20,016 nucleotides of DNA from Brevinema_A sp051647535 (GCA_051647535.1 JBOFEA010000029.1:1-20016); one strand, 5' to 3'; numbered from the stretch's first letter, positions 5,461-14,668 are shown. Numbers and translations are program-made. The notes: a model not told the origin generated them from the sequence alone.

Positions 5461-6810
5461 ATGAATTTGAAAAAAATTCAAACATTTGGACGTTTCTTAA
5501 GCAGCATGATTCAGCCTAATATTGGAGCATTTATTGCATGGGGATTAATCACAGCATTTTTTATCCCTACAGGTTGGATACCCAATGAAACATTAGCACA
5601 ATTAGTTGGACCAATGATTATGTACCTACTGCCTTTATTGATAGCATATTCCGGTGGATACATGATATATGAACATCGAGGCGGAGTATTGGGAGCAGTA
5701 ATGGCGATAGGTTTGATTGTAGGATCATCAATTCCTATGTTTTTAGGTGCTATGATTGCTGGTCCTTTTGCAGCATTTTTGATGAAAAAATTTGATCAAA
5801 GTATCCATGCACATATTCCTGCCGGTTTTGAAATGCTCATTAATAATTTTTCTGCAGGTATTCTGGGAATGTTGCTGGCAATAGCCGCATTACTTGGAGT
5901 TGCACCTGTTGTTGAAGCAATTAGTTTGGGAATGAGTTCAGGAGTACAAGTTCTTGTTGATAAAAACATTCTTCCTTTTGTAGCTTTGTTGGTAGAACCT
6001 GCAAAAGTATTCTTTCTTAATAATGCAATCAACCACGGCATTTTTTCCCCTTTGGGAATACAGCAAGTGACAGAAACAGGAAAGTCTATCTTCTTTACAA
6101 TTGAAACAAACCCTGGACCGGGTTTAGGTGTGTTATTAGCATATATGATTTTTGGTAAAGGCAAAGCAAAAGCTTCCGCATCCGGAGCAAGTATTATCCA
6201 TTTCTTTGGAGGAATTCATGAAATTTACTTCCCATATGTATTGATGAATCCTTTACTGCTTATTGCATTGATTGGAGGAGGATTTACTGGAATTTTAGTA
6301 ACGATTATTTTACAAGGCGGATATATTGCTACTCCTTCACCGGGTTCGATATTTGCTCTTCTTGCAGTGACTCCACCTACCGGTTTCTTAGCAACCATAT
6401 CAAGCGTTGCCGTTGCCTGTGGAGTTTCGTTTTTGCTGTCAATTCCTTTTGTAAAATCTTCTGCTATCGAATTGGAAGAAGCTCAAGAACAAAGCAAAAT
6501 CAATAAATCAACTCCAAATTTATCAAAAACCATCAAAAAAATCGTTGTTGCATGTGATGCAGGAATGGGATCCAGTGCTTTAGGGGCAACAACCTTGCGA
6601 AAACTCGTAAAAGATGAAGGATTAGAAATTGAAGTAATTCACTTAGCTATTTCAAATCTTGATGAAAACTGTGATTTAGTGATTACGCAAAAAACATTGA
6701 CTCATCTTGCTGAAAAACAACTCCCTCAAGCAGAACATCTGTCAATCGAAAATTTTATGGACAAAGAATTTTATAAAAAAATTATCGAGAATATTAAAAA
6801 AAATCAATAA
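5461..6810 (+). CDS. mtlA: mannitol-specific PTS permease, EIICB
   Basis: Phosphotransferase transporter that takes up D-mannitol and releases mannitol-1-phosphate inside the cell. The 449 residues hold a membrane IIC domain (about 1-340) with the mannitol signatures NNAINHG (His192), ETNPGPGLG and GGIHEIYFPY (GIHE at 251-254), and then a IIB domain beginning around 355 with VVACDAGMGSS, whose phospho-accepting cysteine is Cys365. The EIIA domain that completes the E. coli protein is absent, so a separate EIIA (MtlF-like) must exist outside this window. AAGGAGG at 5449-5455 fixes the ATG start. It is followed after 9 bp by mtlD, clearly one operon. Identification is secure. Confidence 0.97.
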   Translation: MNLKKIQTFGRFLSSMIQPNIGAFIAWGLITAFFIPTGWIPNETLAQLVGPMIMYLLPLLIAYSGGYMIYEHRGGVLGAVMAIGLIVGSSIPMFLGAMIAGPFAAFLMKKFDQSIHAHIPAGFEMLINNFSAGILGMLLAIAALLGVAPVVEAISLGMSSGVQVLVDKNILPFVALLVEPAKVFFLNNAINHGIFSPLGIQQVTETGKSIFFTIETNPGPGLGVLLAYMIFGKGKAKASASGASIIHFFGGIHEIYFPYVLMNPLLLIALIGGGFTGILVTIILQGGYIATPSPGSIFALLAVTPPTGFLATISSVAVACGVSFLLSIPFVKSSAIELEEAQEQSKINKSTPNLSKTIKKIVVACDAGMGSSALGATTLRKLVKDEGLEIEVIHLAISNLDENCDLVITQKTLTHLAEKQLPQAEHLSIENFMDKEFYKKIIENIKKNQ

Positions 6811-6819
6811 GGTCGTTTT

Positions 6820-7950
6820 ATGAAAACATTACTTCAAATTGGTGCCGGAAATATAGGACGAGCTTGTATAGGAAGACTATTCCATGAAGCAGGATATAAT
6901 ATCTGCTTCATGGATGTTAACCGTTCTCTTTTGGATTTGTTGGATGAACACCACTCTTATCCGGTTAAATTAGTCGGTAAAAATTGTGATCAAACAATCA
7001 CTATAGATCGTGTATGTTCATTTTCCGAACATAATAAAGAAGAACTTTACAAACAACTGTCTATTATTACTACAGCAGTCGGTGTCCCTATTCTTCCAAA
7101 AATTGCACCTGCTATTGTAGAAATTATTACATACCGATTCAAAAACAACATTGAGACTCCTGTAAACATTATTGCGTGTGAAAATGCAATAAAAGCTTCC
7201 AGCACTCTCAAATCTCATGTTATTCCTCTTTTCACTCCTGAAATTATTTCTTGGATGGAAGGAAAGATAGCATTTCCCGATGCAGCGACAGATAGTATTG
7301 TTCCTATTACTACCAATACCAATCCTCTTCTTGTGACATCTGAAAATTTTGCAGAAATTATTATCGATAAATCAACGTTTATCGGAACACTTCCAGAAGT
7401 AGATGGTTTGTTTCTGAAAGATAATTTGGATGCTTATATCGAGCGTAAACTTTTCACATTAAATACAGGTCATGCTGTCACTGCCTATTTAGGATTCCAA
7501 AAAGGATTCCAAACAATCAAGCAGGCAATCGCTGATCCTGAAATCAAAAATACTGCTGCCGGTGCTATGAAAGAAAGCGGAAACGTATTAATTCATCGAT
7601 ACGGATTCAATCTAGAAGAACACCAAAAGTATATCAACAAAATTTTGGAACGTTTTGAAAATCCTTATTTGGATGACGAACTAATCCGTGTAGGACGTGA
7701 TCCTCTAAGAAAGTTATCTAAAAACGACAGACTTATCAAACCTGCATTAGGGGCATTAGAGTACAAACTTTCTTATGATAACCTACTAAAGGGAATTATT
7801 GCTGCACTTAAATTTTATAATCCAACAGACGAAAGTAGTATACAAATGACTGAGTTATTAAAAGATAAACAACAAGGACTCGCCAAAATAACAGGATTAT
7901 CTCATAATGAAGGAACAGAACTATTAAATAATATTTTAGAACAACTTTAG
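6820..7950 (+). CDS. mtlD: mannitol-1-phosphate 5-dehydrogenase
   Basis: Oxidises mannitol-1-phosphate, the product of MtlA transport, to fructose-6-phosphate using NAD+, in the cytoplasm. Its 376 residues are close to the usual length of about 380. The N-terminal nucleotide-binding motif is QIGAGNIGR (6-14) and an acidic residue ends the second strand (FMDVNR). The polyol dehydrogenase active-site segment is KLFTLNTGHA (210-219). The ribosome binding site AAGG (6809-6812) overlaps the stop codon of mtlA, which suggests translational coupling. A bidirectional terminator follows. Confidence 0.96.
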   Translation: MKTLLQIGAGNIGRACIGRLFHEAGYNICFMDVNRSLLDLLDEHHSYPVKLVGKNCDQTITIDRVCSFSEHNKEELYKQLSIITTAVGVPILPKIAPAIVEIITYRFKNNIETPVNIIACENAIKASSTLKSHVIPLFTPEIISWMEGKIAFPDAATDSIVPITTNTNPLLVTSENFAEIIIDKSTFIGTLPEVDGLFLKDNLDAYIERKLFTLNTGHAVTAYLGFQKGFQTIKQAIADPEIKNTAAGAMKESGNVLIHRYGFNLEEHQKYINKILERFENPYLDDELIRVGRDPLRKLSKNDRLIKPALGALEYKLSYDNLLKGIIAALKFYNPTDESSIQMTELLKDKQQGLAKITGLSHNEGTELLNNILEQL

Positions 7951-7957
7951 TATAAAT

Positions 7958-7992
7958 AAAAAAACTCCCTTATTAAGGGAGTTTTTTTTTTG
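7958..7992. terminator. bidirectional terminator between mtlD and nagB
   Basis: AAAACTCCCTT (7961-7971), loop ATT, AAGGGAGTTTT with a long T-run (to 7991). The A-run on the left side makes it equally good for nagB on the minus strand. Confidence 0.92.
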
Positions 7993-8001
7993 TTGGTTAA
8001 T

Positions 8002-8736
8002 TTAAGATTTAAATCCTATCATATCTGCTAATTCTTTGTCAATAAACACCGTCACATTAGGATGAAGTTTCAAAAATGTACAAGGCATCTGTGTTGTGAC
8101 TTCATCACCAAATACTAACGCTTTTACAGCATCAGCTTTGGCTGCACCGGTTGCAAGAAGAACAATACGCTCGGCTTTTAAAATATTACCCATTCCTTGA
8201 GTAAATGCTTGTTTGGGAACATCAGCTTCAGAAGCAAAATAACGAGAATTTGCTTTGATTGTTTCATCTGCAATGTCAACAATATGAGCATCAGCGTGAA
8301 GAGAACCAGCAGGTTCGTTAAAAGCAATATGTCCATTAGCCCCTATTCCCAATAATTGAAAATTTCTAGGCTTGGACGCTAAACGTGCTTGGAATTTTTT
8401 TAATTCTTCTTGATGATTTTTATTCCCAATAGGCAGAAATGTTTTGTTTTTGTCGATATCGACCCTGTCAAAGAAAAACTTATTCATAAAACAACTATAA
8501 CTTTGATCATGTTCAGGAGCCAATCCTACATATTCGTCCAAATTTACCGTTTCAACATGGCTAAAGCTTACTTCTTTTTTTTGGTATAATAGTACCAATT
8601 CATCGTAAACTTTCTCTGCTGTCCCACCGGTAGCCAAACCTAACACAGGATTTGCATGATTTTTAACAACATCAATAATGATGTCTGCTGTTTTACGACA
8701 GGATTCTTCATGATTATTAGTAACAACAACTTTCAT
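8002..8736 (-). CDS. nagB: glucosamine-6-phosphate deaminase
   Basis: Converts glucosamine-6-phosphate to fructose-6-phosphate and ammonia in the cytoplasm, the last step of GlcNAc use. The 244 residues match the short NagB type. Visible motifs: GLATGGTAEKVYDEL (33-47, phosphate and sugar binding), NLDEYVGL with the catalytic Asp67, and GIGANGHIAFNEP (130-142) with His136 and Glu141. Asn134 sits where E. coli NagB has Asp141; I recall the same NGH in short Gram-positive NagB proteins, so I do not read it as loss of function. GAGGAG lies 6 bp before the ATG. It converges with mtlD. The deacetylase NagA needed upstream in the pathway is not in the window. Confidence 0.96.
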   Translation of the reverse strand: MKVVVTNNHEESCRKTADIIIDVVKNHANPVLGLATGGTAEKVYDELVLLYQKKEVSFSHVETVNLDEYVGLAPEHDQSYSCFMNKFFFDRVDIDKNKTFLPIGNKNHQEELKKFQARLASKPRNFQLLGIGANGHIAFNEPAGSLHADAHIVDIADETIKANSRYFASEADVPKQAFTQGMGNILKAERIVLLATGAAKADAVKALVFGDEVTTQMPCTFLKLHPNVTVFIDKELADMIGFKS

Positions 8737-8767
8737 AGGAAACTCCTCGAAATATATCTATTAACAT

Positions 8768-8796
8768 ATTATATATCATTATTGAAATTTAGTAAA
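8768..8796 (-). promoter_or_regulatory. nagB promoter
   Basis: On the minus strand, TTTACT (8796-8791), 17 bp, TATAAT (8773-8768). The predicted start near 8761 gives a 25-nt leader. Confidence 0.6.
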
Positions 8797-8905
8797 GAAC
8801 AATTTGATTATATCTAAAAATACAATAAATATGCTGTTATATCAAATATATTGTATACAAATTTTAAAATGCAGACAAAAGAATTAATTATTTTTTAACT
8901 TTATA

Positions 8906-8934
8906 TTGACACAGCAAAATTTATATATTATAAT
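8906..8934 (+). promoter_or_regulatory. consensus promoter of the 258-aa lipoprotein gene
   Basis: TTGACA (8906-8911), 17 bp, TATAAT (8929-8934): a perfect match with ideal spacing. The leader is about 46 nt. Confidence 0.88.
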
Positions 8935-8986
8935 AAGATAAATTAGTTAATATATTTATTTTAATAATCTCTTAAAGAGGCTTCGT

Positions 8987-9763
8987 ATGTTTAAATTACT
9001 ACTATTAGTTAGTTTGTTTGTTTTTACATCATGTTCCGTAAATCCAAATCAATCTTCCATTAACAGCTTATCGAATACACAAAGATTGGTTCATCTAACG
9101 GAAGATGAAATGTTGAATATTGTCAATACAGCAAAAGATTCTGCATTTAAAGATGGATCATTTAGAGTTCATCCTCAATCTAAAGAATACACAGCTGGAT
9201 TAGTTTGTTTTTCTCCGCCTGTTGCATCATATTTAGAAAAAAAACAGTATTATTTCTATTTTCATCCTGATATGAGAAGTTATGAATCTATTACTGTTAT
9301 TTTCAGAAATGGTAATTACGGTGGTAAATTCATTAATAATGAAGCTGTTCACGTTAATAGAACACATGCTGTTATGGAAGAAAGTTTTGAACCTGTATAC
9401 CAGCTTCCAACCACTCATAATCCAAATGAAGTATTGGTAGACACTTCTGGATACAAACTATACAAAATTAAAGTATTAGGAGGAGCTAATTGGGTATCTC
9501 CTAATTATACCTCAACTCCTGGTGATCAAGGAACAAAAGGACAATGGGAATCATTTATTCCGGCAGATCAAGAAGGATCTTCAAAACCCGGTGAAGATGT
9601 TAATATTCAATTTGGATTTACATCCCATATTTTAGTTAAATTTAATCCTGATAATACATTAGATATGCTATATGTTTCTAAGCTCAAAAGTTATGACAAA
9701 CCTTGGGAACAACGACTGTTTATTGTTGACTGGAATGATATGGTAATTTTTGAAACGTTATAA
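8987..9763 (+). CDS. predicted lipoprotein (258 aa), between nagB and nagE
   Basis: ATG preceded by AAAGAGG at 6 bp. The signal peptide MFKLLLLVSLFVFTSC has lipobox FTSC with Cys16 as the lipid anchor, followed by a polar linker rich in Ser and Asn. The mature part looks beta-rich (KKQYYFYFHPDMRSYESI, INIQFGF-like strands near 205, C-terminal IVDWNDMVIF). I do not recognise a family. It has its own perfect promoter and terminator, so it is an independent unit, but its place between the two amino-sugar genes makes a role in capturing sugars or glycan fragments at the surface thinkable. That is inference only. Confidence 0.85.
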   Translation: MFKLLLLVSLFVFTSCSVNPNQSSINSLSNTQRLVHLTEDEMLNIVNTAKDSAFKDGSFRVHPQSKEYTAGLVCFSPPVASYLEKKQYYFYFHPDMRSYESITVIFRNGNYGGKFINNEAVHVNRTHAVMEESFEPVYQLPTTHNPNEVLVDTSGYKLYKIKVLGGANWVSPNYTSTPGDQGTKGQWESFIPADQEGSSKPGEDVNIQFGFTSHILVKFNPDNTLDMLYVSKLKSYDKPWEQRLFIVDWNDMVIFETL

Positions 9764-9776
9764 ATCATTATAAATA

Positions 9777-9813
9777 TAAAAAACTTCTGAGAATTCTCAG
9801 AAGTTTTTTTTTA
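9777..9813 (+). terminator. intrinsic terminator of the 258-aa lipoprotein gene
   Basis: A perfect palindrome, AAACTTCTGAGA/TCTCAGAAGTTT, centred on GAATTC, followed by nine T residues; it starts about 15 bp after the stop. Confidence 0.92.
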
Positions 9814-9921
9814 TATAGGATTTACTTTTATTGCCAAAATTAGTATTTTTTATTAGTAATATTAAAATTTTATTTGAAGAATTTAGTGTCCATATATTGT
9901 TTTCAAAACATGGAGGTTAGT

Positions 9922-11367
9922 ATGTTTAGCTATTTACAAAAAATAGGCCAAGCTTTAATGGTTCCTGTTTCTATTCTTCCTGCAGCTGCTGTATTAATGG
10001 GAATCGGTTATTGGCTGGATCCTTCCGGCTGGGGAAGCCAAAATATTTATGCAGCATTCTTTATTAAAGCAGGATCTTCTTTAATTGACAATATGGGAGT
10101 ATTGTTTGCTATTGGTATTGCATTTGGACTTTCAAAAGGTCAGGATGGTACGGCTGCCTTAGCAGGAATGACCGCTTGGCTTATTATTACAACAATGCTT
10201 TCTCCCGGATCAATCGCTCAACTACAAGGAAAAGATATTACTGATGTTTCTTTAGCATTTAGTAAAATCCAAAATCAATTTATTGGTATCTTATGCGGTA
10301 TTACAGCTGCTGAATTATTCAACAAATTTCACAAAACAGAACTTCCGGCAATGCTGGCATTTTTTTCCGGAAAAAGGCTAGTTCCCATTATCACTGCAGT
10401 AGTTTCTTTAATACTATCATTTTTATTAATGTATATTTGGCCGATTTTATATAACGGATTAATCACTTTCGGTATCACAATAACAAAATTAGGCCCTATA
10501 GGAGCCGGAATTTTTGGATTTTTAAATCGTCTGCTCATTCCACTAGGTCTGCATCATGCATTAAATTCAGTATTTTGGTTTGACGTTGCCGGTATTAACG
10601 ACATTGGTAATTTTTGGGGAAACACCGGGACTAAAGGAATCACAGGAATGTATCAAGCTGGATTTTTTCCTATTATGATGTTTGGATTAGTGGGAGCTGT
10701 AGCAGCTTTTATCAAAACTTCATATCCCGAAAACAAAAATAAAGTCAAATCTATTATGCTGGCAGCAGCTTTTGCAAGCTTTTTTACAGGAATCACAGAA
10801 CCTATAGAGTTTTCGTTTATGTTTTTAGCTCCCGGATTATATTTAATTCATGCTGTATTAACAGGATTATCATTATATATTGCGGCCGCAATGCATTGGA
10901 TTGCCGGTTTTGGATTTTCAGCAGGTTTGATTGACTTTGTTCTTTCTTCTAGACTTCCTTTAGCCAATCAGCCTTATATGCTGTTAGTACTTGGTATCAT
11001 ATTTTTCTTTATTTATTATTTTTTATTCACTTTTATCATTCAAAAATTCAATCTACCAACTAATGGCAGAGAAAACTATTCTGATACTCCTCAATCCTTT
11101 TCAAGTAATTCAAATTATGTCAAACAAGCTGAAGAAATTTTACTTGCATTGGGCAGGTCGGATAATATTTCCAATCTTTCACATTGTGCAACAAGATTAA
11201 GACTGGAAATTGTAGATATTTCCGCTATTAACGAAGAAAAATTAAAACTACTTAGTAAAGGTATTATAAAAGGATCCAAAAACTCTCTACAAATCATCAT
11301 TGGGCCATCTGTACAATTTCTTGCTGATGAAATAAACACACTGCTCGACAACCAACAGAAGAATTAA
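9922..11367 (+). CDS. nagE: N-acetylglucosamine-specific PTS permease, EIICB
   Basis: Takes up GlcNAc and delivers GlcNAc-6-phosphate. Glucose-superfamily EIIC (about 1-385) with the GlcNAc-type segment LHHALNSVFWFDVAGINDIG and the sugar-binding GITEP motif (290-294), then EIIB with the phospho-accepting cysteine in LSHCATRLRLEI (Cys422). At 481 residues it lacks the EIIA domain found in some NagE proteins, so it must use an EIIA encoded elsewhere. ATG at 9922 is chosen because GGAGG (9912-9916) lies 5 bp before it; an in-frame start 48 bp upstream has no such signal. Paired functionally with nagB, 1.2 kb away. No clear promoter is seen in 9814-9921. Confidence 0.95.
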   Translation: MFSYLQKIGQALMVPVSILPAAAVLMGIGYWLDPSGWGSQNIYAAFFIKAGSSLIDNMGVLFAIGIAFGLSKGQDGTAALAGMTAWLIITTMLSPGSIAQLQGKDITDVSLAFSKIQNQFIGILCGITAAELFNKFHKTELPAMLAFFSGKRLVPIITAVVSLILSFLLMYIWPILYNGLITFGITITKLGPIGAGIFGFLNRLLIPLGLHHALNSVFWFDVAGINDIGNFWGNTGTKGITGMYQAGFFPIMMFGLVGAVAAFIKTSYPENKNKVKSIMLAAAFASFFTGITEPIEFSFMFLAPGLYLIHAVLTGLSLYIAAAMHWIAGFGFSAGLIDFVLSSRLPLANQPYMLLVLGIIFFFIYYFLFTFIIQKFNLPTNGRENYSDTPQSFSSNSNYVKQAEEILLALGRSDNISNLSHCATRLRLEIVDISAINEEKLKLLSKGIIKGSKNSLQIIIGPSVQFLADEINTLLDNQQKN

Positions 11368-11371
11368 TCAC

Positions 11372-11399
11372 AAAAAGCTCCTTATTAAGGAGCTTTTTT
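11372..11399 (+). terminator. intrinsic terminator of nagE
   Basis: AAAAAGCTCCTT, loop ATT, AAGGAGCTTTTTT: a 12-bp stem beginning 4 bp after the stop. Like the mtlD/nagB terminator, it is closed by CTT-ATT-AAG. Confidence 0.93.
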
Positions 11400-11537
11400 C
11401 TCATATACTTATCTTAGATAAAAGTAGAGGTGAATTGATTTTGTATAAATTTTGAATCGCTATTACTACTGCATACTATTCATATATAATAAAGTGATAT
11501 TCATTTGGTTAGACTATAAAATAAAGAAGCAATTTTA

Positions 11538-11566
11538 TTTATTTCTCATGAAATATATAGTATAAT
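11538..11566 (+). promoter_or_regulatory. possible promoter of the aldehyde dehydrogenase gene
   Basis: Perfect TATAAT (11561-11566) with a poor -35 (TTTATT, 11538-11543). A second TATAAT at 11485-11490 also lacks a good -35 box. The -10 nearer the gene is preferred. Confidence 0.4.
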
Positions 11567-11620
11567 ATATAAAAGGATTAATAAGGTATTGTCCAATATA
11601 TTTATCTTTGGAGATACATC

Positions 11621-13003
11621 GTGAAAATCAGTATTATAAAAAACTCTCAAAATCAATTTTTCAAAACCGGAAATACTCTTCCATGGAATTTCAGACAACA
11701 ACAGCTGTTAACTTTAAAAAATCTCTTGAAAACATACCAAGATAGAATAATTAAAGCACTAAAAAAAGATCTTAACAAATCAGAGTTTGAAGCCATTTCA
11801 TCTGAAATGTTGATTATAATGAACGAATTAAATTACTTTCTCAAAAACACCAAACAATGGCTCAAACCAAAGAAAACAAGATATTGGATGTCACTGGACG
11901 GTAAAGGAGAAGTAATTCAAAATCCTTTTGGTACTGTATTAATTATCGGAGCGTGGAACTATCCGGTACAATTAACAATGCTTCCTTTGATTGCGGCGAT
12001 CAGTGCAGGAAATTGTGCTGTAATAAAACTTCCTCCGGAAGCTCCAACAGTTTCAAATGTATTAGAAGAAATGATTAATAATCATTTTGATTCAAACTAC
12101 TTATATGCAGCCGGAAGTAATATTCATGCTGAAGAAATTCTTAACTTAGAGTTTGATAAAATTTTCTTTACAGGCTCTCCACGAATCGGCAAAATGATTA
12201 TGAAAAAAGCATCGGAAACTCTCACTCCTATCACACTGGAATTAGGAGGAAAATCTCCTGCTGTTATTGATAAGATAAATACAGCTGATCTTGAAAAAAG
12301 TATGAAACGTATTTTTTGGGGAAAATTGCTGAACAGCGGGCAAACATGTATTGCACCTGATTATATTCTTCTTCATAAATCCATAGAAAAAGAATTTTAC
12401 CGTCTTATTCCCAAAATTATTACAAAACTTAATATTGAACATACTATGTATAAAATTATTAATCAACGGCATTTTGAAAGAATTTCCGGATACTTAAACG
12501 AATGCTCTATCTTATTCGGAGGAAAAACAAATCCTTTAGACCATTCTATCGGATTTACTATAGTAAAACCTAATAAGTTGGATTCTGCAATCATGAAAGA
12601 AGAAATATTCGGCCCTATTTTACCAATTGTTGTTTTTGAAGACCATTATCAAGCCGTACAGCTTGTCGAAACTATTGGAAATCATCCTTTAGCATTATAT
12701 ATATTTTCAATTGATAAGAACTTTATCAATCATTGTCTGTGTCACTTAACATTTGGAGGAGCCGGCATAAATGATACTGTTTCACATATCCTCAATCCCA
12801 ACCTTCCTTTTGGCGGAGTAAAAACAAGCGGTATGGGAAGATATCACGGAAAGTCAGGATTTGAATGTTTCTCCAGACCAACATCTGTCTTTCGTAAAGG
12901 GTTTGTATTTGAACTTCCATTCCGATATCCTCCTTATGAAAAAAAGACATCTTTGTTGAAACATTTATATAATTTGCTTTCCACAATACAGAATATTCGA
13001 TAA
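11621..13003 (+). CDS. class 3-type NAD(P)-dependent aldehyde dehydrogenase
   Basis: Oxidises an aldehyde to the carboxylic acid. The 460 residues match the short class 3 (ALDH3/YwdH-like) subfamily, which includes fatty and aromatic aldehyde dehydrogenases. Visible: GAWNYP with Asn113, IFFTGSPRIGK (nucleotide binding), LELGGKSP with Glu207 as general base, GQTCIAPDY with the nucleophile Cys243, EEIFGP, and the C-terminal PFGGVKTSGMGRYHG and FRYPPY typical of this class. GTG start with TTGGAG about 7 bp upstream. It stands alone after the nagE terminator, so no substrate can be deduced from neighbours. Confidence 0.93.
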   Translation: MKISIIKNSQNQFFKTGNTLPWNFRQQQLLTLKNLLKTYQDRIIKALKKDLNKSEFEAISSEMLIIMNELNYFLKNTKQWLKPKKTRYWMSLDGKGEVIQNPFGTVLIIGAWNYPVQLTMLPLIAAISAGNCAVIKLPPEAPTVSNVLEEMINNHFDSNYLYAAGSNIHAEEILNLEFDKIFFTGSPRIGKMIMKKASETLTPITLELGGKSPAVIDKINTADLEKSMKRIFWGKLLNSGQTCIAPDYILLHKSIEKEFYRLIPKIITKLNIEHTMYKIINQRHFERISGYLNECSILFGGKTNPLDHSIGFTIVKPNKLDSAIMKEEIFGPILPIVVFEDHYQAVQLVETIGNHPLALYIFSIDKNFINHCLCHLTFGGAGINDTVSHILNPNLPFGGVKTSGMGRYHGKSGFECFSRPTSVFRKGFVFELPFRYPPYEKKTSLLKHLYNLLSTIQNIR

Positions 13004-13036
13004 TAATCCTGCTTAAGAGCAAAATTATTATTTTTA
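13000..13036 (+). terminator. weak intrinsic terminator after the aldehyde dehydrogenase gene
   Basis: ATAATAAT (13000-13007) pairs with ATTATTAT (13024-13031), with an inner TGCT-TAAG-AGCA stem, then a T-run. It overlaps the stop codon and is AT-rich. Confidence 0.5.
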
Positions 13037-13177
13037 TTATGTAAAAAATATTTACTTTTTTTTGATAAGTTTCGATATAGTATACTAAACTGTTTATTTA
13101 AATCTTTTTTTATTGTGATCAAAACTTTAAATAAAACAGCTACTCTAATCATTATATACTGCCCAAAGGAGAATTTC

Positions 13178-14578
13178 ATGAAAAAATCTATAATGATGTT
13201 AATGATGTTTTTTCTTTCGTCATGTTCGTTAATGAGCAATCAATTTTCAGCTGCAGACGGAACTCAAAAAATCAAAGTTCGTGTTTGGCGTGACCACTCT
13301 CCAAATATATTAACAAACACAGTAGATGAACTAAAATTGGATATACTTGCAGAGCCTATTGTAGAATTTGATTCTATGACTATTGGTGATGATGTTTATA
13401 TTGCATATACTACGGACCGAGCAGTTAATACTATTTTAACTCCTACCGATGCAAATCCTCTTTTGCCTCCGGATCTTGCAGCAACAATCACTCCGGAGAA
13501 TAAATTGCTATTCTTTCAAATAAGAAGAGACAACTCAAAATTAACCACTTTATTCCAAAGAGAAAGAACTATTGCAGGAACCGCCGTAACGGATTCGGTG
13601 ACAGTATTTTCGGATGCACCTTGTGTATCACAGGGAGTTTGGGTGCGTATTTTGCGAGGAAAACGCTTAGGTTCCGACCGATCGTCAAGATTTGTATGGA
13701 CTTTGGAAATGGCAACTCAAGAACCTATGCTTGTAAGTAATATTAAAGTAGTAAATTTGAATAATCAGCAAATTGCCGTAGCCGCTATTTCCAATCAAAA
13801 CAAAGTCACTATTTTTAACGATAAAAACCAAGATGGAAGAATTGATTTTCTGCAAACTGACGTATTTGGAGGATTTATACCTAATAAACTCCAATTTTTG
13901 AACGTATGGAATATGGGTGATCGAACCTATATTGCAGCATTTAAAGATAATTTGTTAGTGACCGGTTTTTTGAAACAAAACATATGGATAGAAACCTATT
14001 ATTCTCAAATGCCTCAAGGAATCCCTACTAGCTTTCAAGTTCAAGGCGGATATCAGTATGCTTATGCTATTTTGTCTTATGATGTTTCAGGGATCAGCCA
14101 TTTCATAGTTTATAAAGAAGATGAATTCCAAAATAGACGATGGCTTCAAACAGATACCATTAATGCTGTTAAACATCCGAAAATAAATATTAGTATCAGT
14201 AGTAATTCCGGAGCTCCTTCTGAATGTTTATTATTTGGAGGTGCTGATCGAAAATTTAATTTTTTTCAGTTGAACAAATTACAAAAGACCCAATTATATC
14301 CTAAAGGACCTATTATTGTGGACTGGAATGAAAGATTCAGTTTTAGTGCAAACCAATTTCAACAAGTTTTATATGTACGTATCAACGGCGACCAAACATT
14401 AATTTTTGCAGCCTTGAATAATCTGAACGTTTGGGAACCTATACAAATCAGTACCCCGCCTAAAGTAAAAGCACACCCATTATCACAGATACAAAATACA
14501 TTTATGATGGGAAAATATCCTTTAATCCTATTTAAACAACAAAATGGCTCTATTTATTTATTAGAAGGATTATCATAA
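13178..14578 (+). CDS. large predicted lipoprotein (466 aa)
   Basis: ATG at 13178 is chosen over an earlier in-frame start because AAAGGAG (13165-13171) precedes it by 6 bp and the signal peptide MKKSIMMLMMFFLSSC begins there; Cys16 is the lipid anchor (lipobox LSSC). The mature protein is rich in beta-strand-like segments that recur at regular distances and contains NDKNQDGRIDF, a calcium-loop-like DxNxDGxxD pattern seen in VCBS/FG-GAP propeller repeats. A beta-propeller-like fold is therefore possible but not shown. No family recognised. It is followed by a strong terminator; TATACT at 13081-13086 is a possible -10 without a well-placed -35. Confidence 0.85.
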   Translation: MKKSIMMLMMFFLSSCSLMSNQFSAADGTQKIKVRVWRDHSPNILTNTVDELKLDILAEPIVEFDSMTIGDDVYIAYTTDRAVNTILTPTDANPLLPPDLAATITPENKLLFFQIRRDNSKLTTLFQRERTIAGTAVTDSVTVFSDAPCVSQGVWVRILRGKRLGSDRSSRFVWTLEMATQEPMLVSNIKVVNLNNQQIAVAAISNQNKVTIFNDKNQDGRIDFLQTDVFGGFIPNKLQFLNVWNMGDRTYIAAFKDNLLVTGFLKQNIWIETYYSQMPQGIPTSFQVQGGYQYAYAILSYDVSGISHFIVYKEDEFQNRRWLQTDTINAVKHPKINISISSNSGAPSECLLFGGADRKFNFFQLNKLQKTQLYPKGPIIVDWNERFSFSANQFQQVLYVRINGDQTLIFAALNNLNVWEPIQISTPPKVKAHPLSQIQNTFMMGKYPLILFKQQNGSIYLLEGLS

Positions 14579-14587
14579 AAAATTAAC

Positions 14588-14617
14588 CCACCCTGCTTTT
14601 GAAAGCAGGGTGTTTTT
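14588..14617 (+). terminator. intrinsic terminator of the 466-aa lipoprotein gene
   Basis: CACCCTGCTTT (14589-14599) pairs with AAAGCAGGGTG (14602-14612), followed by TTTTT. It starts about 10 bp after the stop. Confidence 0.93.
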
Positions 14618-14639
14618 GTTTGTAATACCAACTCAAAAT

Positions 14640-14668
14640 TTGAAAAAAAAAAATATATATATTATAAT
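14640..14668 (+). promoter_or_regulatory. promoter of the membrane coiled-coil gene with A11 spacer
   Basis: TTGAAA (14640-14645), 17 bp, TATAAT (14663-14668). The spacer consists almost entirely of an A11 run (14643-14653) and alternating TA, so its length could change by slippage. Confidence 0.7.

Noticed and set aside
8311..8340. Asn in place of catalytic Asp141 of E. coli NagB
   Set aside because: From memory, short NagB proteins of Gram-positive type also have NGH here, and the other active-site residues (Asp67, His136, Glu141) are intact.
8737..8986. Riboswitch or ribozyme (glmS-like) near the amino-sugar genes
   Set aside because: Leaders of nagB (about 25 nt) and of the lipoprotein gene (about 46 nt) are too short, and no such fold is visible; the region before nagE is equally short.
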